NCBI GenBank assembly: GCA_025093985.1
Contig: JACAAK010000004.1
Span: 3,906,001-3,970,000 of the forward strand
From: Calvatia gigantea
Taxonomy: Eukaryota > Basidiomycota > Agaricomycetes > Agaricales > Lycoperdaceae
Reading direction: 5' to 3'
DNA length: 64,000 nucleotides
Shown: piece after piece, positions 34,101-43,405 of the stretch
How positions within the stretch are numbered: the first letter of the stretch is position 1
How the letters are laid out: each line of letters opens with the position of its first letter
Notes under the pieces: model-generated
What the model saw: the letters and a program-made list of their open reading frames with translations, nothing else
Databases searched by the model: none
What the model was told of the DNA's origin: nothing
Program-made: the position numbers and the translations under genes

Positions 34101-34948
34101 CCAGTCAAGCTCTCATGAAACGACTTGGAATCACCCAATCATTCTCATCAGCCTACCACCCTCAATCAGATGGAACAACAGAACGATTCAATCAGGAAAT
34201 TGCAGCGTACCTATCTATCTACTGTACAGGAAATCCCTCCTCCTGGTCTAAAGCACTCCCAATCCTCGAATTCTCCCATAATTCACGAACACACTCTGAC
34301 CGGAAACAAACCCCTTTTGAACTCATGTACGGAACAAAACCCCATGGAATACCCACCATTCTGGAGGAATCAAACTTCACCACTACTGAAGAACGAATAG
34401 AACTCCTAGACCATGCACGAAGAGAAGCAATTGCTGCCCACAAACTAGCTATGGAACGCATGGAACAATGAATCAAAGCAAAATTCAAACCCTTCACCCT
34501 AGGACAAAAAGTGTGGCTTGAACGGAGAAACCTGAAACTCCCATTCAAATCAAACAAGATCGCACCAAAACGCCTTGGACCGTTCACTATCAAAGAAGTC
34601 TTATCGCCGCTCTCCTACCGACTGAAACTACCTGAAACATGGAAGATTCACAACGTATTCCACGCTACCCTTCTCTCCGAATACACCGAAAACAATACCC
34701 ATGGATCAAACCCACAACCACCTCTCCCTGACATAATAGAAGGAGAAGAAGAATACGAAATCGAAGGCATCTTGAACCATAGAACCAAGAATAAACAAAG
34801 GGAATACTACATCAAGTGGAAAGGTTACAACCACGAAGAAAACTCTTGGGAAAACGAAGCACAATTCTTACCACATGCCCAAGAACTGTTACGAAAATAC
34901 CAACGAGAACACCACCTAATTCCCATCCCACCTAAAAGATATAAATAA
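31187..34948 (+). pseudogene. E3 pol (PR-RT-RNaseH-IN-chromodomain, six TGA stops)
   Basis: One frame of about 1250 codons, -1 relative to gag. In order: protease (ALIDSGAQGNFISS), RT ([36 protein letters not shown]), RNase H (IETDASKYALGAVLSQQ), integrase (HHCC region with GCGECQQFK, then ITMDLLTNLPKSHG, SDRDPRF, HPQSDGTTERFNQE) and a C-terminal chromodomain (YYIKWKGYNHEENSWENE). It is broken only by TGA at 32165, 32243, 32366, 33098, 33668 and 34469. At each the family consensus has Arg, so each is best explained as CGA to TGA. Without these it would be a complete polyprotein. Confidence 0.92.
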
Positions 34949-35009
34949 TCCAGGATTCACCCAACTTCTCCATCATTCCTTAACAACACTTCCACAAACC
35001 GAACTACCA

Positions 35010-36224
35010 ATGGCACCAACCCAGAAGAACTATAAGAAGGGAAAGAAAGCGGCCATTGTAGCCTCATCCCCCTCTCCTTCCCTTTCTTCAATCTCTTCCC
35101 TTTCCACAAAAAACAATTCCCCAATCAGAAAGGCCCATTCTCTCCCCTCCTCCCCTCATATTTCTATATCCTACCCTCCCACCGTCACACCTGTGGGCCA
35201 CGAAACCCCAATTCTCCCCACCGTCCAAATTAACGAACTGCTCGAAAAACCCATTATCACCCTCCCGAATGCCATCTTTACCAAAGACGAGCTCCAACAA
35301 TTCGCAGACTAGAACAAACAATTCTGGGTCGACGTCTTCGTCGGTCCAGATTGCGTCTACATTCCCCCCTCCACCGAATCATCTCCCAGTACCCCCTGGG
35401 ATAGACTCACCTACCCAACAAGAATGGGAAGCAGCCCCACTGTATCCCAACCTAATCCCCAGCGAACAGAGGCACCAAACCCATCCAGCAACCCCGAACC
35501 AAGAGACCCGCCAGTCTCTTTCTCCAGTGTCGTCACCGGAGCCACTCCCCATACCGCCACCTACAACACGAAATCAACCCCACAGTGGCTCCTCTGGTCA
35601 CCGAAACCAAAATACGTCTACCCAATCCGGGCCGACAACCCCACCCCAACACTCCCCTCAGAGCGAGCTGGGATCCCGAAATCTGTTAGGGCAGAACTTC
35701 CTGTCCTCGACCAACGACACATTCCCCCCTCTACCGCCGGCCCCTCTCCAAAGTCCCCCACAACTACCACCGTCAATCCGAAACCCCCCAGGTCAGCCTG
35801 GGACAAACTACACCCCACTGAACACTCAGCCACGGGTTACATCGCAGCCAACCCATCCGATCGAGACCCCGACAGACGAAGCAGCTTCTCCCCCGACCCT
35901 CCCTCTACAAACGATAGACCTTTGCCCATGGAGTTATGGGCTAGAACTGATTTCTCATCTGAGGGATCCCTCCGCACGATAGTCCTCAAGGGAGGCCATC
36001 GAACTCGCTTCCGCACCGAATATCTACATAATGCCAATCAGCGAAATCACTGGTGCTTTATCTGCGACGCCATTTCACAGCTCGAACATCTTTCTCGGGA
36101 TTATGAGCATGCTACCGATCGAGCGGCCCTATTTATCCAGGCATCACGAAGCCTTGGATTACCTCAGGCTTACGCCCGCTACCTCAACGAGCATAGCGTT
36201 AAGCCTATCCCACCCAACCAGTGA
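35010..36224 (+). pseudogene. E3 extra 3-prime ORF, first part
   Basis: ATG at 35010 lies 61 bases after the pol stop. The frame runs MAPTQKNYKKGKKAA and, after one TAG (35310-35312, in QQFAD-stop-NKQFW), stays open to 36224, about 404 codons. It is serine- and proline-rich, with a more ordered end (NHWCFICDAISQLEHLSR, GLPQAYARYL). It has no signal peptide or membrane segment, which argues against an env-like gene. A second frame (35269-35982 and onwards) is also largely open and proline-rich, so the exact reading path is uncertain. Confidence 0.55.
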
Positions 36225-36477
36225 ACTGGCCCTTCTAAGGTCAGACCACACCAACGAGCCGATTCCCCCACGAGAAACTCCTCCCCCGAACCGCATGTAC
36301 CTTCCTCATCCACATCTCTCCCATCCAGACGGACACATCCCACCCGAACGATTCGAAACGGCCATACACAACTTAATGGGCCAACTGGACCAACTTCTGA
36401 ACCTCAGAAGTCTATTCGAAAACCCCTCGGCCCTAACTCAGGACGAGGAAGAACCCCAATCCAACCCCGAGCTATGA
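36225..36477 (+). pseudogene. E3 extra 3-prime ORF, middle part in shifted frame
   Basis: In the +1 frame relative to the preceding part, an open stretch covers 36031-36477. It ends with a protein-like segment (HIPPERFETAIHNLMGQLDQ, LLNLRSLFENPSAL). Its TGA at 36475-36477 overlaps the ATG of the next frame at 36474 (ATGA). A frameshift or splice may link it to the first part. Confidence 0.45.
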
Positions 36478-36827
36478 ACAACCCAAACTTCGACCCGAAG
36501 GCCTTTTGTGAAAAATGTGCCAAACTTCACCTCCCTGCCGTAGGTCACTGGGCCAGTGATTGTGCCCATACCACTTGTCCCATCTGTCGAAAAACCCGCC
36601 CTGGCCATTACCGCTGGACCTGCCCCCAATACTTCTGCCGACTCTGCGAAACTCTCAACCCGAAACACAAACCAGAAGATTGCCCGAAATATGTCGACCA
36701 CGTCCAAGCCGTTGAAAATATGAAACAACATTTCCAAGAACAAATCTTGGAAAACCCCCGTGATGCCTTCGACGACGAATATTACAACGACGGAGTATCT
36801 TTGGACTACTCAGTCCTATCCGCATAA
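36474..36827 (+). CDS. E3 extra 3-prime ORF, cysteine-rich part
   Basis: A 117-codon frame starts with the ATG of an ATGA overlap. It encodes repeated Cys/His pairs: CEKCAKLHLPAVGHWASDC, then CPICRKTRPGHYRWTC and CRLCETLNPKHKPEDC. These look like three consecutive zinc-knuckle modules (C-X2-C-Xn-H-Xn-C), as in nucleic-acid-binding proteins. It stops 32 bases before the 3-prime LTR. The gag of this element already has its own knuckle, so this is a second potential nucleic-acid-binding product. The function is unknown. Confidence 0.6.
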   Translation: MNNPNFDPKAFCEKCAKLHLPAVGHWASDCAHTTCPICRKTRPGHYRWTCPQYFCRLCETLNPKHKPEDCPKYVDHVQAVENMKQHFQEQILENPRDAFDDEYYNDGVSLDYSVLSA

Positions 36828-36859
36828 ATTTCGGAGTAATTTATCTAGAGACGGGCTAA

Positions 36860-37485
36860 TGTTACGAACTTACCACACCCCCGGACTCTCCGCATTAACG
36901 TATTAACCTTCCGTACGGACTTTCCATTCTTCTTCTTGTATACCCCGGTCTGTTCTTTATTTATTTATCACATGTACTTCTACCTTTGCTTCTTATGATT
37001 CATTCTGAATCATGTTCCTGTTTCACCTTTATCTTTTTCCACCATCATACTTCTCTTTACCTGACTCCATCTTCTTATGACTCGTACTCGTTCTTCTATT
37101 CATTTCACCTATCCCTATGATTCCTTAGATTACCAATTAACCCGTAGTAGTTCTCATTGACTCATATCTACTTACTACGTAATCTCTCATCTCCTATTCA
37201 CAGCTAGTATATAAACCCTAAGTAGTACTTTGTATTACTTCAGGTTATTCTAGTAACAAGCTTCCTTATCTTCGCTTGTCTGCTACAAGGCTAACAACCT
37301 TGGGGACTGCAGTGACATTTAACTCGGACTTCTCAGGCAAGCGCGAGCTTCTACTCAAGGGAGCGATCCGAAGCCTGCACAGAAGTCATTGAGACTTGTC
37401 GAATACTCCTGGGCTATAGTGTTGAACCTCTCCCTGAGTGGAGACGATCCGGGCCCAGTTGCGAAGTAAGGTAATGCACGTAACA
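36860..37485 (+). repeat. E3 3-prime LTR
   Basis: This 626-bp LTR is nearly identical to 28341-28966. The bases before it (TCTAGAGACGGGCTAA) are only weakly purine-rich, so the polypurine tract is not obvious. Confidence 0.92.
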
Positions 37486-37490
37486 CAATG

Positions 37491-40036
37491 TCAGGATCAA
37501 GGAAGGGGACAAATGGAAAGTGGCATTCCTCACCAACAAAGGACTTTTTGAGCCAACAGTCATGTATTTCGGCCTTAGCAACTTGCTAGGGACCTTCTCC
37601 AGAATAATGACAAGCATCTTCCACAACCTCTTGCAAAATGGAGACATTGTAAACTACATGGACAACTTCGCCATCCCTGGTGACACCAAAGAACAACTAA
37701 AGGAACAGACAATACGATTCCTGGAATGTGCAGCACAATACAACCTATGCTTCAAATGAACCAAATGCATCTTTGATGCAGAAGAAATCCCAATGCTAGG
37801 AGTCAAAGTAGGACATGGACGAATTGAAATGGAAGAAGAAAAAGTCAAATCAATATGAGATTGGCCTGAGCCAAAAAGTACAAAAGGGGTAGAAAGATTC
37901 CTGGGTTTCGCTAATTACTACTGACATTTCATCAAGAACTTCAGCAAGATCGCAGGACCACTAAACAAGCTCAAAGGAGTAGCCACATGGGAGTGGAACC
38001 AAGAACACCAGGCAGCCTTTGACCATCTTAAAAAATGTATCACCAAAGAACCTATGTTAACCCTACCACAAAGATAAGGCCAGTTCAGGGTAGAAGTTGA
38101 TGCATCAGACTATGCATTAGGAGGTGTGCTATCGCAGCTACAGGAGGCCAAATGGCACTCAATCACCTTTACATCACAAATGTTATCACCAGCAGAATGC
38201 AACTATGAAATATATGACAAAGAACTACTGGCCATTGTCCATGCCCTGAAAGAATGGAGACACTACCTGCTAGATGCTGAAGAAAAGTTTGAAATCTGGA
38301 CTGACCACGAAAACTTAAAATACTACTGAAAACCACAAAAACTGAACGGACAACAAGCCTGATGGTACTTACACTTACAGAATTACAACTTCACACTATG
38401 ACATGTACCCAGAAAAACAAATACAAAGGCCAACCTATTGTCCCAAATCCACTAAATACCAGAAGAACAAGAAGACAAACTAGTCACCATGATCCGAGAA
38501 AGCTGGCTACAGACAGAAAACACAGGTGACACAGTACTCTTACAGGCAGAGTTATTCCTTGAGCCAACATTCCTAGAACAGATCCAGAACAAGTCTCAGT
38601 GCGAGACAACAGTCCTTACTGAGCTAAGAAAACCAGAGTCCACACTCACCAAGGACCATGGAATTATCTACAGACAAAATAGTGCATATGTCCTACCTGA
38701 CCCAAAACTACGAGAAGAAATTCTAGCACAATATCATGACATCCCAGATGCAGGACATTCAGGCCAGCATAGAATGATGGAACTAATCAACCGTGACTAC
38801 TGGTGGCCAACAATGAGAAAAGATGTAAAGAGGTACATCCGAGGGTGCCAAGCCTGCCAGAAGAATAAAACTAGAATAATGCCACTCAAATCACCGCTTC
38901 ACCCCCTTCCTATACCAAATGGACCTTGGGAAGAAATTAGCATCAACATGATCAGACCATTACCAGAGTCAGAAGGGAAAGACACAATACTGGTCATTAT
39001 CGATCGATTCACAAAAATGATATGACTCATAGTGACAACAATGGACATTTCATCCAAAGACATCACAAGGGTTTATCAAGATGAAATATGGAAACTGCAC
39101 AGACTGCCAAGGAAGGTACTGAGCGACCAAGGACCCCAATTCACATCAGAGTTCATCAAGGAGTTATTCAAAGGACTTAGCATAGAATGGAACCTATCAA
39201 CGGCATATCACCCACAAACTGATGGACAAATGGAACGCATCAACAGAGAAGTGGAAACATACATCCGCCTATATTGCAATTATGATCAAGATGATTGGGC
39301 AGAATGGCTTTCCATTGCAAAATTCCAGTACAATGACAAACGACATAGAGGAACACAAGAAACACTATTCTTCCTAAACTATGGAAGGAACCCATGGAAG
39401 GGCAAGAATGAGCCAGCAATGAACAACCCAGTCACCACAGAATTTCTAAAACACCTTCAGGCCGCCCGAGATAATACCGCATCAGCACTATGGACATATC
39501 AAGAAAAGATGAAACAACAACATAACTGCAGTAAAACCCACATCAAGACATATCAGATAGGCGATGCAGTATGGCTGGAAAACACCAACATCCATACCAA
39601 TCAAACATCAAAGAAACTAGGCCAAAAATGGTATGGGCCTTTCCTTATCAAGGAAAAAATAAGAGAAGCGGCATATCAGCTAGCCCTACCAGAAGGATGG
39701 GCCATCCATGATGTATTCAATGAACAGCTCCTAATACCAGCCCATGAGGCTGAGTTCCTGAGCCAAAGACAACCATCAGTGCCTGACCCAGTCATCATCA
39801 ACAATGAAGAGGAGTATGAAGTAGAGGAGATCCATAGGCAAAGGAAACATGGAAGGGGCTATCAATTTCTAGTCCATTGGAAGGGGTACAGCAACAAAGA
39901 AGATATGTGGACAGCAGAATCCAACTTGACAAATGCTCAAGATGCAATAGCAGATTACCAAAAGAGGCATCCAGAGGATGTCCATAAAAAGAGGGGCAGA
40001 AAAGCCAAAAAATCATCACCCAGCCAAGGAAACTAG
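37491..40036 (+). pseudogene. E2 pol, part after E3
   Basis: RT resumes at VRIKEGDKWKVAFLTN. The catalytic box is changed to NYMDNFA (D to N). RNase H reads VDASDYALGGVLSQLQ. The integrase zinc region (HRMMELINRDYWWP, CQACQKNK) and catalytic core (VLSDQGPQFTSEF, HPQTDGQMERINREVE) follow, although the first Asp is Asn (SINMIRPLPES). The C-terminal chromodomain reads FLVHWKGYSNKEDMWTAESN. Stops are mainly TGA at Arg positions, plus TAA. The last 335 codons (39032-40036) are open. The stop TAG is six bases before the next ORF. Confidence 0.9.
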
Positions 40037-40042
40037 CCAGAC

Positions 40043-41026
40043 ATGCCTTCCTCCCAAGCCAACCATGTCACTATCCATTCTCTCGTCCACCCCAACCCAA
40101 CCACAATCTCCTCCATTCCCCTCCCAGAACCAGGCAGCAGCCAAGCACCTGCTCTCTAGAGCACTCGTTACAACCTCGCCACCATGCCATCCCCAGTGCA
40201 GGGGCTCCTTGAATCCCTACTGAAAGACATTGACAAAGCTACCAACAGTGAAATAGAAACCATCACTGCTCAAAACAAGCAACTAGTCATCAACCGATAC
40301 ATCGCCCTAGCCACTACATGCATCACCTTTGCCGACATGTATGCAGGGTTCGCCAATGCGTCCTCGTCCACCAACCAGCACATTCCCACCATCTTCTGAG
40401 CCTTAGACCAATCCACACTCACACCCAGTGAACAAGACCGTGTCTACAGCCTCCACAACCACATTGACCTCGGACTTGAAGTATTCAAATACCTCAATAT
40501 TGCTGACATATTCCTAGAACTTGCCAATGTAGCAATGAACCTACTTAGATGTGACAAGACCACAGAAGATCCTGAGATCAATACCCTCATCAACAGGATC
40601 CATAGTACTCTCTCCAAACTACACAATACAATCAACCCCATGCCACCAACCTGATCTGACACACCCATGGACAAAGAAACAACCATCTCCATAAAGGAAG
40701 AAGTTAACTTACTCTGCCACTTCATAAAGACCATCACTCCACTACAACTTGTATTAGTTTTTCTCCCTCCTGCAAGATTCCGCACTGTGTTACCAGGACA
40801 AGAAAAGGACCAACACTATTGGAGAACAATAGTCAAGAACTATTGGGACAACTCCACCACGACTGACTTCCCATTCAATGGCATCCCAGTCCCTATCTGC
40901 CAGGATGGAAGAAGCTACTTGCCCATCTTCTTTGCACAATTGAACAATGGAAAGTACCTTATCAGAGCCACCAAGAAGGCCCTTGCCTCTGCCGTAGTCA
41001 ATGGCAACTTTGACAAAGCTTCCTGA
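40043..41026 (+). pseudogene. E2 ORF3, conserved extra gene of the E1/E2/E4 family
   Basis: ATG at 40043 follows the pol stop by six bases in the same frame and gives 327 codons to 41026, interrupted by TAG at 40157, TGA at 40397 and TGA at 40652. It starts MPSSQANHVTIHSLVHPNP. A probably helical N-terminal part (QGLLESLLKDIDKATNSE, ITFADMYAGFANASS, IADIFLELANVAMNLL) is joined through a short acidic linker to a second part (HFIKTITPLQLVLVFLPPA, IPVPICQDGRSYLPIFFAQL, YLIRATKKALASAVV). There are no membrane spans, signal peptide or zinc motif. The same gene occurs in E1 and E4, so it is a stable part of this family. I do not recognise the protein. Confidence 0.8.
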
Positions 41027-41051
41027 GGCATAAAGCCAAATTGGGGGGTAT

Positions 41052-41359
41052 TGTTATGGTTTTTTACCGATCACATTGCACTCTGTCATTGTCTGCATTT
41101 CCATACTGCTAGTATATCTGTTTCACCTATTCCTGTCAAGCGATCTCTGGCTATGACTTGTACTAACTACTGTGCCAACCTGATCAGATGTTTCATGTAG
41201 TAACCCCATCCATTCAACTGGAAGACTCCCTGTATTTAAGTGTACATACATCCACTGTATTCAGTACACTTAACCATCTCTTGTTCTCCTCCCCTTACTT
41301 ACCCTCAAGTCTTAGCCCAAAGTTGCAACCTAAGGTAAACTCAGACTAAGGTCGTAACA
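41052..41359 (+). repeat. E2 3-prime LTR
   Basis: This 308-bp LTR is preceded by the polypurine-like tract TTGGGGGGTAT. It differs from 25860-26167 at about 13 positions, nearly all transitions. Confidence 0.9.
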
Positions 41360-41364
41360 TTTTA

Positions 41365-41964
41365 CAGAAGCTACAGGCCACCTGAGACAACACCTCATCA
41401 GCACTACGGATGTACCAAGAAAAGATGAAACAGCAACATGACTGCAGAAGCCTTCATAACAGAACATACCAAATGGGCGACAAGGTATGGCTGGAAAATA
41501 TGAATATCCACACCAATCAAGCATCAAAAAAGCTAGGCCAAAAACAGTATGGCCCTTTCCTCATTAAGGAAAAAATAGGAGAAGTGGCATACCAGCTCAA
41601 CCTACCTGAGGGATAGGCCATCCACAATATCTTCAATGAACAGCTCCTGACACTGGTGTACAAGCCAGAATTCCCAAGCCAAAAGAAGCCATCAGCACCT
41701 GAGCCAGTGATCATCAATAATGAAGAAGAATATGAAGTGAACGAGATCTGAGGACAACAAAAACGAAAAAGGGGATATCAGTTCCTAGTACATTGAAAAG
41801 GATATGACAACGAAGAAGATACATGGACAGCAGAGTCCAACCTGAGCAATGCAAAGGAAGCCATACAGGACTACCTAAAAAGGCATCTGGAGGATACCCA
41901 TAAAAAGGGGGGTAGAAAATCCAAAAAGACATCCAACAAGCCAGCCAACAAACAAAGCCACTAA
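41365..41964 (+). pseudogene. E1 pol, 3-prime part (integrase end and chromodomain)
   Basis: This continues the integrase that broke off at 24562 (MYQEKMKQQHDC, then VWLENMNIHTNQASKKLGQK). It ends in a chromodomain with stops (FLVH-stop-KGYDNEEDTWTAESNLS). The pol stop TAA is two bases upstream of ORF3. Confidence 0.85.
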
Positions 41965-41966
41965 AC

Positions 41967-42959
41967 ATGCCTGCCTCTAAAACCAACCATATCACAATCT
42001 CCTCACTCATCCACCCCAACCCAACTAGAATCTCCTCTGTCCCAATACCTAAACCAGACAATGGTAAAGCCCCAACCCCCAGTGGCACTTGATTCAACAT
42101 GGCCACAACACCATCTCCTGCTCAAGGGTTATTGGAAGACCTGCTCAAAGATGTTAGCAATGCCACTGATGCTGAACTAGTCACCATCACCAACCAGAAC
42201 AAACAACTGAACACCAATCACCTCATTACCCTCACTACAGCCTACATCACATTTGCAGACATGTACACAGGCTTTGAGAATGCCTCCACATCCACCAGTA
42301 AACACATTCCGGCCATCTTTTATGTCCTCTCTCAATCAGCCCTCACACCATCTGAACAAACTCACATCAACAACTTACAAAGCCAAGTCGACCTCATATT
42401 CGAAGTACTCAAAGACCTCAATGTAGCCAAAATCTTCCTAGAATTAGATGACATCACCTCCAGCCTCCTAGGCTACAACACCACTCCCAATGACACTAGC
42501 ACTGAAGAACTTGTCAGCCATATCCATTCCACCCTGAAAGAGCTCTGAGATACTGTTAGCCCCCCCCAAGTGACTACCCAGGCTGACACCCCCATGGATG
42601 AAGAAGTAACAGTATTTATGAAAGAAGAAGTAAATGTCCTGCACCACTTCATCAAGACCATCACACCCCCTCAGATTGTCTCAGTTTTTCAGCCACCTGC
42701 CCACTACCACACTGTGTTACCCAGCCAAGAATGCAGCCAACCCTACTGGCACTTGATAGTCCAGAATTACTGGGAAGCCTCGACTGTCACTGAGTTCCCA
42801 TATGAAGGGGTCCCAGTCCCTATCCGACAAGACAGTTGAAGCCATTTGCCTGTCTTCTTCGCACGGTCCAACAGTGGAAGATATCTTATAGGCGCCACCA
42901 AGAAAGCTCTCGCCACAGCTGTCATCCATGGGGACTTCGACAAGCTTTCTGAGGCATGA
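41967..42959 (+). pseudogene. E1 ORF3
   Basis: ATG at 41967 opens 330 codons to TGA 42957-42959. The start MPASKTNHITISSLIHPNP matches E2 ORF3. The helical part (QGLLEDLLKDVSNATDAELV, ITFADMYTGFENASTS) and C-terminal part (HFIKTITPPQIVSVFQPPA, YLIGATKKALATAVIHGDFD) are conserved. Stops at the GT-stop-FN, EL-stop-DT and DS-stop-SH positions are all TGA. The fact that divergent E1 and E2 still align over the whole length supports past selection on the protein. Confidence 0.8.
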
Positions 42960-42977
42960 AGCCTAATCAGGGGGTAT

Positions 42978-43282
42978 TGTTATGATCTCTGTATAATCAA
43001 GTTGTATCCCACCACCATCAGTGTTCTATCTATCCATGTATTAGTTTTAGCTATTCCTGTAAAGCAATCTCTGAGCATGACTCATATTGACTACCACACT
43101 GACCTCACCAGATGTTCCATGTAGTTACTCTATCTATTCAACTAGATGGGCTTCTTGTATTTAAGCATACATACATCCTTTGTATTCGGTACACTTACCC
43201 ACCTTGGTTCCTCTCCCCTTATTTGCCCTCAAGTCTTAGCCTAAGTTGCAACCTGAGGTAAACTCAGACTAAGGTCGTAACA
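42978..43282 (+). repeat. E1 3-prime LTR
   Basis: This 305-bp LTR is preceded by CAGGGGGTAT (polypurine-like). It is the pair of 20161-20465. Confidence 0.9.
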
Positions 43283-43287
43283 GTAAA

Positions 43288-43383
43288 GCTCGAAAATAGT
43301 GTGATTACATAATGGCTGATGTAATGAGTGGAACTGAAGAATAGTCTGAAATAAGTCCTTACAAAGAGGGTATATGCACAACA
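43288..43383 (-). repeat. Copia E5 3-prime LTR, proximal part
   Basis: This continues the LTR cut by E1. It aligns with 48127-48217 (TTACATAATGGCTGATG and CTTACAAAGAGGGTATAT) and ends at 43383 next to the copia body. Confidence 0.85.
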
Positions 43384-43405
43384 TGCCCACTCAGTGAACA
43401 TTCAT

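Larger units (their letters stand above)
28341..37485 (+). mobile_element. Ty3/Gypsy chromovirus E3 (youngest, different family), nested in E2
   Basis: This 9145-bp element begins TGTTATGAACTT and ends GCACGTAACA, with perfect 5-bp target duplications CAATG (28336-28340 and 37486-37490). The LTRs are 626 bp (28341-28966 and 36860-37485). It encodes gag, pol with chromodomain and an additional 3-prime coding cluster. It is the only element here with many CpG dinucleotides left and with full-length frames broken only by a few single-base stops. Confidence 0.95.
25860..41359 (+). mobile_element. Ty3/Gypsy chromovirus E2, nested in E1, interrupted by E3
   Basis: The LTRs of 308 bp lie at 25860-26167 and 41052-41359. 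The target duplication is TCTTA (25855-25859) on the left and TTTTA (41360-41364) on the right, one C-to-T difference apart. It is the same family as its host E1, so a family member inserted into an older copy of itself. E3 splits it at 28341-37485; without E3 it would be about 6.35 kb. Confidence 0.9.
20161..43282 (+). mobile_element. Ty3/Gypsy chromovirus E1, interrupted
   Basis: The element starts TGTTATGATC and ends GGTCGTAACA, with identical 5-bp target duplications GTAAA at 20156-20160 and 43283-43287. The LTRs are 305 bp each. The uninterrupted copia sequence at 48107-48130 (ACAGTAAAGCTTGAAAATAG) serves as the empty site. E1 holds gag, pol and an extra 3-prime frame. It is split near 24563 by a 1.3-kb insertion and by E2. 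It belongs to the same family as E2 and E4. Confidence 0.92.

Noticed and set aside
31187..34948. The six TGA codons in E3 pol as stop-codon recoding
   Set aside because: Related elements have Arg at these sites, nearby LTR differences show the same CpG change, and ordinary genes in this window use TGA as stop.
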